A stretch of 64,000 nt of DNA. It comes from Phytoseiulus persimilis (taxonomy: Eukaryota > Arthropoda > Arachnida > Mesostigmata > Phytoseiidae). Made by a program: the position numbers and the translations under genes. The stretch is taken from NCBI GenBank assembly GCA_037576195.1, contig CM075101.1:3658001-3722000 (forward strand). Direction: 5' to 3'. The notes below the pieces were generated by a model. That model made no database searches. It was not told where the DNA came from and saw nothing but the letters and a program-made list of their open reading frames with translations. Positions 24,001 through 35,100 of this stretch are shown here, in pieces. Position 1 is the stretch's first letter, and every line of letters starts with the position of its first letter.

Positions 24001-27000
24001 CAACTCCGAGGCGGCGGGGGCCTGTTGATTCTGAACGGGCCGGCGAACGCCTCGAACGGTCTCGCGGGCGCCTCGGTCACTCCGTTGACCCTCGTCTGTG
24101 GGCCGAACAACGGCTCGCAAACGTCCGCGCCTGGCACACCGGCTCCCATCGCGATGACAGAGGGGACCGTGACCCGTGTCACGGTCCAATCAAGTGCCAA
24201 TGGACAAACGATCTCGATTCCGAGTCCGCCCTCCTATTCGGTCGGCGCGGGAACCAGCGCCGCTCCGGTTCCTGCCGGGCCCATCCAACGCGTTTCCGAG
24301 TCGACTGTGCCATGTTCCGTGTCATCTTCTGTACCTGATTCTTTCGCCATTCCGCCACTGACGTCGCCAAGGCTGATCCAAGTCAAGCGCGAAAACGTGA
24401 GCGAACGGAAGCCGTGCAGCTTTATTTCCTCACCTCCTCCTCCTTTCGCCGCCGCCGCCGCCCCCCCTCGTTCAACGCTCTCGTTACCGTTGCAGGTGAT
24501 ACACGTGAAAGCCGAAACCCCGGACTCGGCGTCGCTGGTGGTAGACGCCAAGCCTAGCCCCCCGGAGGAGGATATGCACGTGGACGAGCTCCTGCCGATG
24601 TGTGTGACAAATCGTTCAAACAGTCCCCCTTTCCCAAACCTCACGCCCACATCGCTCCAGTTGCCAACAGGCCCGTTGGATATCAGTGACATCTTCAACA
24701 CCCAAGTACAAAACGGCGACTTCTGCGATCACAAAGATGACTTCATGACGGACTTCGGTGGCCCGTCCGTTTCGTCCTCAGACAATACGCACACGATGCT
24801 GAAGACGGAGCTGAAAACCGAGCCGCTCGATTTCGCGGATGTGCCCACCGCAAGTCTGGCACAACATCTCTCGCACAGCTCCGCGCACATGGTTGGATCT
24901 TTAGGCGACGGAACAGTGAGCGACTTCAACACCATGGACTTCATTGAGCACAACATTGGCGGAAACGAGGAGGATGGTTTCAACATTGAGACGTTCGACA
25001 TGCTGGGCAGCGTCACGACGTGGGAAGACCTCAACGACATCAACAACCTCACGAGTTCGCAGGTAGGGCCCGGCGGGGCGATCGATCGAGACCCGGACCG
25101 CCGGGGATGGGCCCCGCCGAGATCTGATCCCGACTTGACTTCGTTCCAGGCACCGGCCTCGGTGCTGCCTCCGATAAAGCAGCAATCTTCGATGTCGGCG
25201 AGCAGCTCGCCGCTGTCGTCGCTCGCGTCTTCGACCTCGGCGTCGGACTTGTTGACCATGCACTGCGATTCGATCAACGCGACATCGTCCAACGACTTCA
25301 GAGCTAAGCTGTTGAACGTCAAGATCGCGGATTACTCACCCGACTGGGCCTACACTCCCGGAGGTGTCAAAGTCCTTATCGCCGGGGACTGGACGCAGTC
25401 GGACAGGTAAGAGCTCTCGGGACAGACGGAGTGCCCGGTCGGGCTCCGAGGGAATCCTCCGAAACCAAGCGAGATCCGACCTTTCAGCAACAGCCAGTTC
25501 TCCATCTTATTCGACGGCGTGAGCGTCCCGACAACCCTAGTGCAGAACGGTCTCCTGGGCTGCTACTGCCCTTCCCATGAGCCTGGATTGGTGACGCTCC
25601 AAGTCGCAGCCGATGGTTTTGTGATTTCAAACACTGTGAGGTTCGAATATCGGTGCGTAACCCCCGCTTTCGAGCTTAGTTCTCAACAACAGCCTAACTC
25701 GGAACCGAATCGAGATACCGGCTCGGGAGCCAGAGATGTCGCAATCGAAAATTCGTGCCGCTTGCAGAGTCGGAGAAGTTCCCCCGACGACTCCCGCCGT
25801 CGCCCCGACGGATCTCGTCGAGTCATACGACGCCGTCAAAACGAAAAGCTGTTTCAACCTGGAAGAATCCGCGCTGAAATTCTCACTCATGGAGCGTCTC
25901 GAGAACGTCGAGGCAAGATTCGTGATGCCCAACGCCTGCAAAGGCCCGCAAAGCTTCCTCGCCAAAGGTAAACCAAAACGCTGTCCCGCGCGGAATCGAC
26001 GCCCGACGAGATCATCGACCGCTCCGGGAACAATACCGTTCAGGACTGTATCTGTTCGCCGAATTTCAGCTCTCGCTGCGGGAGCGCGGACCTTCGAACA
26101 GAGGATGGTCTCCGTCTGCCTGGATCTCATGGCGCTTCCATGGGCCCCCACAGCCGAAACAACGCCCCTGAAGATCAGCGACTCGGAGCACATGTCTCTC
26201 TTACACCTGTCGGCGGCGCTGGGGTAGGGAGCGTTCTCTTTCGCTCGTTCGGCGGGTTCGCCACCGGTTCTAACTCTTTCTCCCGTGAAAATCAGGTACA
26301 GCAAACTGATATCGACCCTTCTGCGATGGCGCGGCGAGAACACATCGCTCTTGCTCGAAACCGAGGTCGACGCGCTGAGTCGGGACCTTTTCGATAATAC
26401 GCCCCTTCACTGGGCCTGCGCGAAAGGACACAAGAAAGCTGTTCAACAACTGCTCTCCTGGAACCCTGCGGCCTCCCAGGTTTTCAACCTGAAGGGCGAA
26501 ACGCCTGAGGACTGTGCCCGCGGCCACGGCTTCGAAGGGATCTTGAGGCAGCCCGTTCCGGTATTCGAGGCAAAACCGAGGTAATATGAGCGGAGAAAGA
26601 GTTCCTATCCACATTTAGTCCTCGGTTTGATTCCGGATCGAGCTGAGAGCGCTGACCGATTGCAACGACCCATCGTTTCTTCCCGGTTAGCATCGTGAAT
26701 TTCGGTAAACGTGCCACGAAACGTCCGTCGGCAACACCGCTTCGAGCTCTCCTGAGTCTCTCGCAGAAGTCCTCGGTCAACGATGGAATGGTGTGCGAAA
26801 CGAGCAAAAACTCTCACCGAGAAAACCCCCCGACCGATGTCGTCGGTACGTAGAATGAGCGTCTGCTCACGCATCGATGTTTTCGAATGATTCCACCTGC
26901 GTTACCGACCGGTATTACCTTCGTTTGTCGATGAGCTGTCGTTCCTGAATTCCTGTTTGTTTGTGACGCATGCCTCGTAAACATCCTCTTTGCTTCTCCG

Positions 27001-29591
27001 TTCCACGATGTCGCTCCATCCCCCGCGCCTTGGTTTAGAGAGCTGCCTTTTCCCGGTCTGCCACGTTGCGTCGGATGCTCGGGCGAACTGAAATAAACTC
27101 CACGAGCTTCAAGCAGCACTGGCTTCACGCACAAACGAACGTGTGGAGAACGGCTTCTCTGATCGGGTGGTACCTTACCGACCTCAGATGTTGAGGTAAG
27201 GCACTTTTATCAGAGAAGTCGTTGCCAAAGGAACACAGCAAACGCTGCCTCACATCAAAGGTAATCGTTGGCTGCGCACACTCACTTCCCTCACTCGGCG
27301 TGAGAGTCGTTCGTTTCGCCATGTCCATGCTTGATTTCTGCTTGTTCGCCGTCGTGTCAACCGTTACCGAGCCTGCGGAGAAAATGCGTGGTGGGAGAAA
27401 TGGTGGTAGGGAAAAATACAGACTGTTCGGGAATTTGAGATCGAATTGCGCGTTTGCAGATTCGTCCTCCACGAGTCCGATCGTCGACGTCGTGAGCGTC
27501 TCCGAAGACGAAGATGTCGACAGCTTGGCCGCGATCAGTCCATATACAGCGATTCCGGCTTCATCCAACTGTGAATTGTTCGACCTGAAAGGTTCGGAGT
27601 GCCACCGCATACCTCATGACTCATGACCTTCCGATGAGCTCGGGACTCTAAAGTATTCCTCGCCCTCCAGGTCTAAACTTCAGACATCAGCGCGTGTTCA
27701 ACATTTGCCTTTACGCAGACGAAGAACAGAGAATCCTGAACTTGGCTCAGCAGATAATCGCAGCACTACCGGAGCGCATCAAAGGTGAGACGGAACGCCA
27801 CCAAGGAAACTTAGCAAGAGTGTGCGCTTTGAAGGGAAATTCCATCGTTCCGGACGAATTCGCTCATTTTCCCTTGAATCCGAAGCAGGACACGTTCAAG
27901 ATTACGAGGATGAGACTCAGAACGCGTTCTGTGACTCTCCGATTCGATTGGATTCTCCGATCGATCCAAGAGAGGAAGAACTATTGACCGAAGAATTCGA
28001 TGCATCGCTGGAAGGTTCAACGTCCAGTCTTTTCTCGAGTAATCTGCAGTTCGACTTGACAGAACAAAACTATCGGTAAGTTCATCCCGTGTGCTTCCGC
28101 AGAACAATTTCAAGTGAGTCGAATCGGACAGCGGGCTAAACGATTGAGACTTCCAGGCTCACTGACGATGAAACTTCAACCTCACTGACATCATCGACTC
28201 GCCTCCAGTCACCGGTGGGTTAGATTCGGGGTTCTTCCGGGGGGAACAGTAGGCGTTTGGGGATGTCATGCAGATGCAGAAGGAGCTCGATTATACGGAA
28301 CCTCACCTCGTGAACTCCGGTCACAGCAACTGCTGCTGTAACCACCCTCCTTCAAGATCTAGTTGGGAACAACGGACGATGAACTCCTGGCTTTTTGAGC
28401 CGTAGCTCTGGCCACGTCACGCCGTCTCCCGAAAATCCAAGTCTCGCACTTATCGGACGAGAACGGTTTCTGCGCGGAGTCCATATCTCTCTGCTCTGAG
28501 CGATTCTCTCCTCTTCCATTCGGCTTTCATCTCGCTCATCCATTGCCCGCTTCTCCTGAGGAGCTGTCGTCGTCCTTTCTCTGTAGTGGATAGTTGATGT
28601 GACCGTCAGGTTTTCGCGAGCGACCTCGATGAAATGGAGCGTTTCTGACACGACCGTACAATCGGAACTCCATTGCCTCATGATTCGCAAACGGGACCTC
28701 TGATTTGATCGTTTCCAACAGGGATCAAGTGGGATAGTGGATCACGATTTCTCGAAGCTGACGCTGTCCGACGCCGAGCAGCGAGAGCTGTACGAAGCCG
28801 CGATAACAATCCAGAAGGCGTTCCGGTCTTACAAGGGTCGGAAACTGTCAGAGCACCAAGATGAAGACCACAAGGAGCGCGAGGCGGCCGTCCTCATTCA
28901 GAATTATTACAGGTGAGTTTATAGTCCGCTCAGGGCCCATCCCGCTCCGATTCGCTCAGAGGATCTCAAGTCGATCTCAGCCCACGGGAATGTGTGTAGC
29001 AATCAAGGGCTTTGTTGCAGGCGCTACAAGCAGTACTTGTACTACAAAAGCAGAAACAGCGCCGAATATTTCGACGTCACTACATCTTTGGGGCCGGAAT
29101 TTAATGGCACGGAAACGAGCAAGCGCTTGAGGTTTGACACCAACGAGCCATCGCTGAGTTCAACCGTCGCGCATGACCTCGACAAAATTTTCGGCAGCGC
29201 GGCAGCTTCAGCTTTGAATATCCACGAAATTCCCAGCACCTCAGGCATGAAGAAACAACCCGCTGCTCAGAGGAAGCAGAGTCAGGCCGCAAGAAAAATC
29301 CGCGAATTCCTGAGGAAGAAGTCCCAAAACGGGTAAGCTATAAGGTTCCTGTGAGCGCTAACTATTTCAACGAGTATTTCTCTGAAAAACCACGCTGGAG
29401 TTCCTCCTTCATTCGACGCTGTCACCACCACTGCGCCCACCATTCAATACGTTTTATTTCACATCAGGATGGCCACGCGCAGCTCATGGAACAATAAACC
29501 CGAGAATCAAGTGAGTGCGGCCCCGGCTGTTCTGCTGATAACTCGATTCGTAACTCTCCGACGCCAGGCGCCGCTTCCTGGCCTGGAATGA
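14850..29591 (+). CDS. Camta: Calmodulin-binding transcription activator (CAMTA), 5' end missing
   Basis: Calcium/calmodulin-responsive transcription factor acting in the nucleus. Exons read by eye: 14850-15053, 20711-20924, 23011-23369, 23596-25406, 25488-25652, 25768-25967, 26070-26223, 26296-26580, 26691-26845, 27460-27591, 27671-27784, 27835-28075, 28157-28214, 28722-28912, 29021-29332, 29468-29510, 29568-29591. Together they give 1553 residues with every junction in phase. Domains in order: CG-1 DNA-binding domain over the first two exons (YRRDGYCWKKRKDGKTTRED, then CIYGCYVH and HRRCYWLLQNPDIVLVHYLN); a long low-complexity activation region; TIG/IPT fold at about 837-918; ankyrin repeats at about 1026-1115 (LLHLSAALGY, TPLHWACAKGH); two IQ motifs at about 1391-1430 (AITIQKAFRSYKG, AAVLIQNYYRRYK). 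The stop is TGA at 29589. The first coding exon, which should end near W-N-T-N-E, was not found. The family identification is secure; some small internal exon borders (27785-27834 in particular) are less so. Confidence 0.95.
16147..16207. repeat. 13-bp tandem minisatellite, five copies
   Basis: The motif GCGGCCAGC recurs at 16147, 16160, 16173, 16186 and 16199, giving an exact 13-base period; the unit is about GCGGCCAGCATTT with minor changes. It lies in the CAMTA CG-1 intron and produces Ala/Gly/Trp-rich shadow translations. Confidence 0.93.
20274..20313. repeat. GGCT-rich imperfect tetranucleotide tract
   Basis: Units of TTGG, CTGG and CTAG surround an AGAAAGCTAGCTGG segment. It sits about 400 bases upstream of the second CG-1 exon of CAMTA. 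Confidence 0.6.
20711..20924 (+). other. Camta: CAMTA exon with C-terminal half of CG-1 domain
   Basis: Acceptor TTTCAG, donor GTAAGT at 20925. Starts CIYGCYVHSAILPTFHRRCY and continues through the invariant LQNPDIVLVHYLN to WTKEELMAQLKPM, which closes the CG-1 domain. It ends in phase 1, so the next residue is an F split across the intron, as expected for the family's LKPMF. Confidence 0.96.
20925..23010 (+). other. Camta: 2.1 kb intron of CAMTA
   Basis: Bounded by GTAAGT and GTTTGCAG. It contains a 17-G run (21586-21602) and a 10-G run (22651-22660). I see no gene inside it. Confidence 0.85.
21586..21602. repeat. Poly(G) homopolymer, 17 G
   Basis: An unbroken run of 17 G after GGGCC, in a CAMTA intron. 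Preceded by C-rich sequence (CTCCCCCTCCCCCTCTCCC), so both strands carry potential quadruplex or i-motif tracts. Confidence 0.95.
23596..25406 (+). other. Camta: Large CAMTA exon: activation region and start of TIG domain
   Basis: One continuous open frame of about 604 codons from acceptor ATTTCAG to donor GTAAGA. It opens with the CAMTA motif HRIISPK after Thr/Ser/Gln-rich sequence and is rich in Ser, Thr and Pro. An acidic segment follows (DFMTDFGG, EEDGFNIETFDMLG), then the start of the TIG fold (KIADYSPDWAYTPGGVKVLI). Two internal stretches, 24397-24495 and 25063-25149, have good splice borders and a multiple-of-three length and may be introns. Confidence 0.9.
25488..26580 (+). other. Camta: CAMTA exons for TIG domain end, linker and ankyrin repeats
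   Basis: Exons 25488-25652 (rest of TIG: LFDGVSVPT, CYCPSHEPGLVTLQVAADGF), 25768-25967 (helical linker LMERLENVE, matching ILERLEQME in vertebrate CAMTA), 26070-26223 and 26296-26580 (ankyrin repeats TPLHWACAKGHKKAVQQLL and a second at GETPEDCARGHG). The borders are canonical GT-AG and the phases agree throughout. Confidence 0.93.
27149..27223 (+). ncRNA. Candidate pre-miRNA-like hairpin in a CAMTA intron
   Basis: The arm ACGGCTTCTCTGAT (27150-27163) pairs over all 14 positions with ATCAGAGAAGTCGT (27209-27222), with a single G-U pair. Inside it, CCTTACC (27173-27179) pairs with GGTAAGG (27195-27201). A central bubble with G-U pairs joins the two, and the terminal loop is about 15 nt. The total is roughly 75 nt, the size and shape of an animal miRNA precursor. 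It lies in the intron 26846-27459 on the sense strand of CAMTA, so it could be co-transcribed. The 3' arm contains TAAGGCAC, the seed region of miR-124, but the rest differs from miR-124. Expression is not shown by sequence alone. Confidence 0.45.
28722..29591 (+). other. Camta: CAMTA IQ-motif exons and C-terminus
   Basis: Exon 28722-28912 carries KLTLSDAEQRELYEAA, the signature that precedes the IQ motifs in the family, then AITIQKAFRSYKG and the start of AAVLIQNYYRRYK, which crosses the junction to 29021. These IQ motifs are the expected calmodulin-binding sites. The basic tail QAARKIREFLRKK also matches the family. Two tiny exons (43 and 24 nt) finish with APLPGLE and TGA at 29589-29591. 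Confidence 0.93.
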
Positions 29592-29868
29592 TTCCGAGGA
29601 GGGGAGACATCAATCTTATCAGAACGGTTCGCTTGCAGGAACGGACGACTCCATCCACTCCAAGACGTCAGGATAAAAGCACGACTTTCATCAACGCGTG
29701 TCGAACACAAATGAAAGTTTACGGTGGCCTTCGGGGCACGAAGTCTCAGAAAGGATCTCGGCGATCCGGCACGATGTGAGGTTTCTACTCCGCGACCAGC
29801 CTGAAACCTGATAATTTTCTCAACCCACTGCAATCCATGCTGTTTTCGTCTAGCAACTCATATCGTAA

Positions 29869-29874
29869 ATTAAA
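29869..29874 (+). promoter_or_regulatory. Possible CAMTA poly(A) signal (ATTAAA)
   Basis: ATTAAA about 280 nt after the CAMTA stop. It is a common variant of AATAAA. It is weak evidence alone, but I saw no better signal close to the stop. Confidence 0.35.
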
Positions 29875-32189
29875 AGCAAGCAAGCAAGCGAGCTCAACCG
29901 GGCTTGTCTTTTAGTCCGCTACCTGAGGCCGGAGGTTGATGCTGTTGCGTGAACTTTCGGCCCTTAGAATTTAAGTCTGAACGACAGAGAGAGACTCACA
30001 CACTGGGATGAATGAGCTGAAGCAGTGTCAGAGAAGATTGATAGTTACGTAACTTTATTGTCACCTGAACTCTGATCCATATGCCTTAGTCGAGAGAAGA
30101 AACAATGGACGGCGCCGATCGCATGGCGTTGTACCGATCAAGGGTGAGGCATCAATCAGATGTCACGCCCGAAGCGCTCCACCAGGAACTGCGGTTCTGA
30201 ATTTTCCGAGCGGAGAGCCCGAGGTATCTTCGGGGGACTTCCAGCCAAGACAATCGATACACTACTTCTAAGGAATCGCTTCTGTTATTGATGGCATTGT
30301 GCCTCTCGATGCGCATTATCGATCTGCTTCTGTGCCTCTTATGAAACGAAGTGCTGGTAGTGTTCATCGAGGCGAACGGATTGTCGGTAGAGGGCCCCGG
30401 ATGCGGTTGAAACAGAGCCGTCATTCGGGAGGCACCCAGGTACACGTTCACTTCGAATGTCAGCGAGCATCTCAAGCTCCTCTCGGAGTCCGCTCACCGA
30501 CGCTGCGGTGGCGGCGACAAGTCGAATCATAGGGTAATCACCAACTTTGAATCTCAGCTTCGTTGTACCTCTTCGAGACATATATAAACGTAGATCGACT
30601 ACCGTGTTTCAACTGCATGCTGTCGACTCAAGGTCGAAGGAACCTCACTGAACTTCTAAACGCCTGAGGTACAAAACAACGCCAGTGTAGATCGAGCTCG
30701 GTACTGACACCTATGGAGAGAGATCCACTCAAAAAGAAAGATCGCTGAATGAGGATTATAGTTCGTGTGTTTCGACCCGACTGCGGTGAAGCTGTATAAC
30801 TTGCTCGTTGCGGCCCGAGATACGGTATCAGCACGACTGGCTTCATCCGAGGATTCGAGTGGAATTCGCTCAGAATTGGAGATTCCTACCGAATATGTTT
30901 CCCGTATGTAATCTCACCTCCTGGGTGGATCGGTCCTACAAAACGTCTGTAGGTCGTTGCAGCGCGTCGCCGAGATCGACAATTATCAAGATGCCAGCTC
31001 GAGCTAAACTGACGCGCTATCAGGAAAAGGGAGAGGGTCACCGATGAACTGAGAGCCTTCCTCGCGGTAGCAGACTGTTGATCGTCGACAAATCAGCTTC
31101 AGGAACACTCCTCGAATATCTCTCGAGCATCCTAAGGTAGTCCAGAGACGCATCAGTTAAATTCCATGGTACAACAAATCATACTCTTTGTGGATATCGG
31201 TATACTTACATGAGAGTGCGGATAATATTACCGAAGTAATAATTCACATCGGGACTTGTGTAATCACGAGAATAATTTTCAAGAGTTGTAATCAGTTGCA
31301 GTGATTTTTGTTGGGCGTATTTTTTGGAAGCCTTCCTCCCCAAAGCTCTATTCTCGACCCTTGATTCTCGCGTCACGGCGGTCTGAGAGCGCTCACCTCT
31401 GTTGTTTGCTTTACAACGTCTCCGAGAGACCGGAGTTCCTTACCACCGTGTGCTGGTAAGCGGGGGAACCCACAGTTTCACCATGGAAAAAGGAATGAAA
31501 ACTCTGAACGCCTGAGTTTGAATGAGCGCTGATTCGAAGAACATCGGTTGAAAACATTCTTTGAAGGGGAAGAGGCCGTTGTTGCAGTCGTTATTGTTGT
31601 TGAAGTGACTCGGTGAAGTCATAACAAAAGATCTAGTCACAAACTTATAAGCGTATTTTGAGCGGAACATCAATGAATCAGATCAACAACATTTGATCAC
31701 CTTTTAGGAGAGCCAATGTCGCGCGCACAAGGTCTCCGCCGTGGCAACCTGATAATAATAAGTCGTAAACTCAATTACTCGTTTGATTCAAACTATCTAT
31801 ATATTGATCCATTCATCAGTCTATACCTTGTATTGCCGATCACCTTTCATCTCTGTACCCATGAACCTACGAGCTATCAAGATATTTCTAAACTATTACT
31901 CAACTTGATTGACAGTTCAGTCTTGACATCATCGCTCTAGCATCGAGTTTAGAACAAATGCCGACGAAGCATAGTCGAGTCTATTTGCGTGAGCAAAAAT
32001 ATACATATACCTCTCCGCGACGTTTCCGATCGCTAACGATGCCACTTTGTCCTATCGGGTGCTGTCGTTCTCCGGACCCAGTCGTCGGGGCGTTCATATC
32101 GTCATGAGGCATAATCGAATCATCAGCGGTGTATCCCGATATCCTGCAAGATCCTGAAAAGGCGTTGATCACCTCTCAGTTGTCAGACT

Positions 32190-35100
32190 TCGACCACCTC
32201 TTGTCAGTCTCCATTCACGGAGTATCGCTACCGGAGTTGAGGCTTCGTGGTGCTTCTTCCATACATTGACAGTCACCTGAGGTGTGGTTCGCACGAGGAT
32301 GCGTTGAGCTCTGATGTTAGGCGAGCCATCAACTGCAGACGGAATCACTTCCACCATCCCGTATCCTAACCAGAGAGTGGAGTGATCTTACTGAATACCA
32401 ATAATCCACGACATCCTCTTCAATAACTCCCTGTTAATCGAGACGAGAGATCCGACCGGAATAACGTGAAATCCTGGCGGATCGGAGCTCAAACTCGCTT
32501 GTGACGGCGAAGAGAACACCACTGAAACGACGGTGGAGGGTAAGCTCGAGAAAATCGGCAGCTGACAACCGCACTGCGTTCCACAAGATTCTATCCTCCG
32601 CTGCGACGCATGTTGAGACCTCCGGATTTCCCTTACTCGTCGTGGTCTTCGAAACTCCTGACGAGGGGTTCGCACGGACGTCTGATAGAAGTTTTTGGCT
32701 ACTTCAACCCGCGATTCCGAGACCATTGCCCCGGAGCTGGGAACATGTGCCTGGCACAGAGCCCCAACTTCTGTACGCTGTCTCTCGCACTGGTCTCCGA
32801 ATCCCGAACTCAATGTCGTAGGTGTGAGATAAAAAAAAGAAAAAAATCGTTCAAACCAGTTTCTCAATGATGAAAACGACTCCTAGTTTGAAAAGGGTTC
32901 AACACCTTCTGCGTCGTTCTGAGAACTGTCACTGTGTAGACAATGTAATGTGTTTTTCAGTCGCTGTTAACGTCGTCACTGCAGTTTCATGTTGCATTCA
33001 CTCAGCGCAAGTTTGATGTTCGGCGAGCATTCAAGTATCCAGTTGCGGTTGGACTCCTCTGTTCGAGGTCTGGTCAGTCTGCCGTTTTCTTGCGAGCTCT
33101 AGCTCGACACCGTACCTCTGAAGCACCTTCCCAGAGCCAGGCTCGAAGAGCTTCTCATGGCCACGGGATTCATGTGTTCAAACCAAGAACGACGCGCTAC
33201 GATCTCCGCGAGCCGCAGCACCCGAACGGCTACATTGTGATGTCACCCTTCTAGCGCTATCTGAACGGAGTTCTCCGGAGACATTCCTCCTTCTGAGAGA
33301 GGCTGGAAATGTGCTGTCGAAACTTTATCGATAAATACAGCTATCGACGAAGGGAGCGAGGGCAACAGTAATAACAGAGAGAAACAATAACGATAGAGGA
33401 GATGAGGATAATACTATTAACCCACACAACCATATTGTGCGTTTGCAGCAGAATAAGTTGATCCTCCAGGTATGACAGACACAAAACAATACTGCGATCA
33501 TACTCAATTCCCTATTATTGAGAGCCCGATGATTGATCCGTAAATGCGGAGATGCATACGGTTACTAAATAGTTGTGACGTCGCATCGGCATCACCCGAC
33601 ATGTCGGAACAAAGTGCAAGGGATTGTTCACGATATTCCTTGAGGTCAGAGTTATGGCCATCAGGCCCTACGCTCGATCAGTCCTGATGGAGGGAAATAA
33701 TTTGGTTCAACACTGAGAGCCGAAGTCATGAAATAAAAATTCTTTGAAATCTTCTCTGTTCACCCGAATCGAAACTGTTTTCTCTGTGTCTGACCCAACC
33801 GCATATTGTGAGAATGGATATCCAGCGAGGCGACGGGAGATCCAGATAGGTTTGTGCCCTCCGGTGCTGGCTATTCAATTTCACCTCTAAAACAATGGAA
33901 AACAATATGTCCATTCCTGATAAGTTCGGAAGTGTTTCGAACTGGGGACCAACTCGGCGAGAAGCAGCCGTGAGTGAGTCAGAGGGGACCTCGACACCGT
34001 ACTCGGTCAAGAGCCAGGGGTCGTAAAGATCTCCTCATCGCAAAGTGAAGTCAATAACTTTCGACAACTTCACTCCAACGAGGCCGAGGTGGAGGAAGAC
34101 CGCCGCGCGGTCGATAGTGGCCAACGACGACTGTTGATGCTGATCGCCCTTGATGGTGGCGCTCAAGGCCACCTGTACTCCATCTACCATGTTCCCATTG
34201 CAGTAGTCTCGCCAGCTACCCCTCTCCTGCGCGTCCCAACGGTTTTCCTTCCCTTCCTTGCGGGCTAGTGTAATGGGCGATGAAGGGAAAGGTCCACGTG
34301 ACCCTCAGAGAAGGAAGGGGAAGAGGGAGCGTCCGCAGGCTCTCAGTCAGTGATCCGCGCTCTTACCTCGACTGTGTAGACAGTGCAAATAGAACGGTCC
34401 GTGAGCCTTGCACGATTCGGCTGCGGTTGCCCGCCATCCTCCGTCGTCTGAATCTCACAACGCGACCGCTTGCTGTTCACCCATGTACCCGATCCGTTAA
34501 CTGCGCCCGATTATTCGGTCGTCCAAATCTTCGCTTCGTTTCCTCCTGTTCTGGCTCCCGAGCAGTCGACTTGTGTCGCCAAACTGTTCGAAGTGTGCGA
34601 AAGGTTCTCTATTTGGGATGCTGATTCACTTGTTTCGAGTTTCTGAGCACGGACCGCGACAACCGTTCTGACGTCGAGCAACGAGAAACCAACGCCGAAT
34701 TCCTCCCAACTTGACAACATCCGTCTTCGACAGATGAATTCAGTTTTCTAGGTGAGTTTGACTCCGTTGGACTCCTCGGATGGAATGTGTCGATCGCGAG
34801 TGTTCCAGCCTAAAGCAGCGTGGACGAGGGGAAACGACTTCGTCAGCGATTCACGTTCTACTTTTTGACACCAAACTGGCGAAGTGTCCCAAGGCATTGT
34901 TGTCAATTTTGATGATGATGATGCCTTCACTGTTGACGGCATCGACACAGCTCGTCACTCCGAGCTTAACTTTAACGATTTAGTTTATGGTCCGCCTCCT
35001 GCGGTCGTCACCAAGTCTATCAGGGTCGTCGTTGATTCCGTCCTCGTCGCTCCAGCCGTGCCTCGTAGTTCTCGAAATACTGTCCGTCGGAATTGCGGCA

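Noticed and set aside
25488-25692. Alternative CAMTA acceptor CAACAACAG at 25692
   Set aside because: It is in phase but would leave a 40-nt intron. The acceptor GCTTGCAG at 25767 is also in phase, has a better tract and gives a normal intron of 115 nt.
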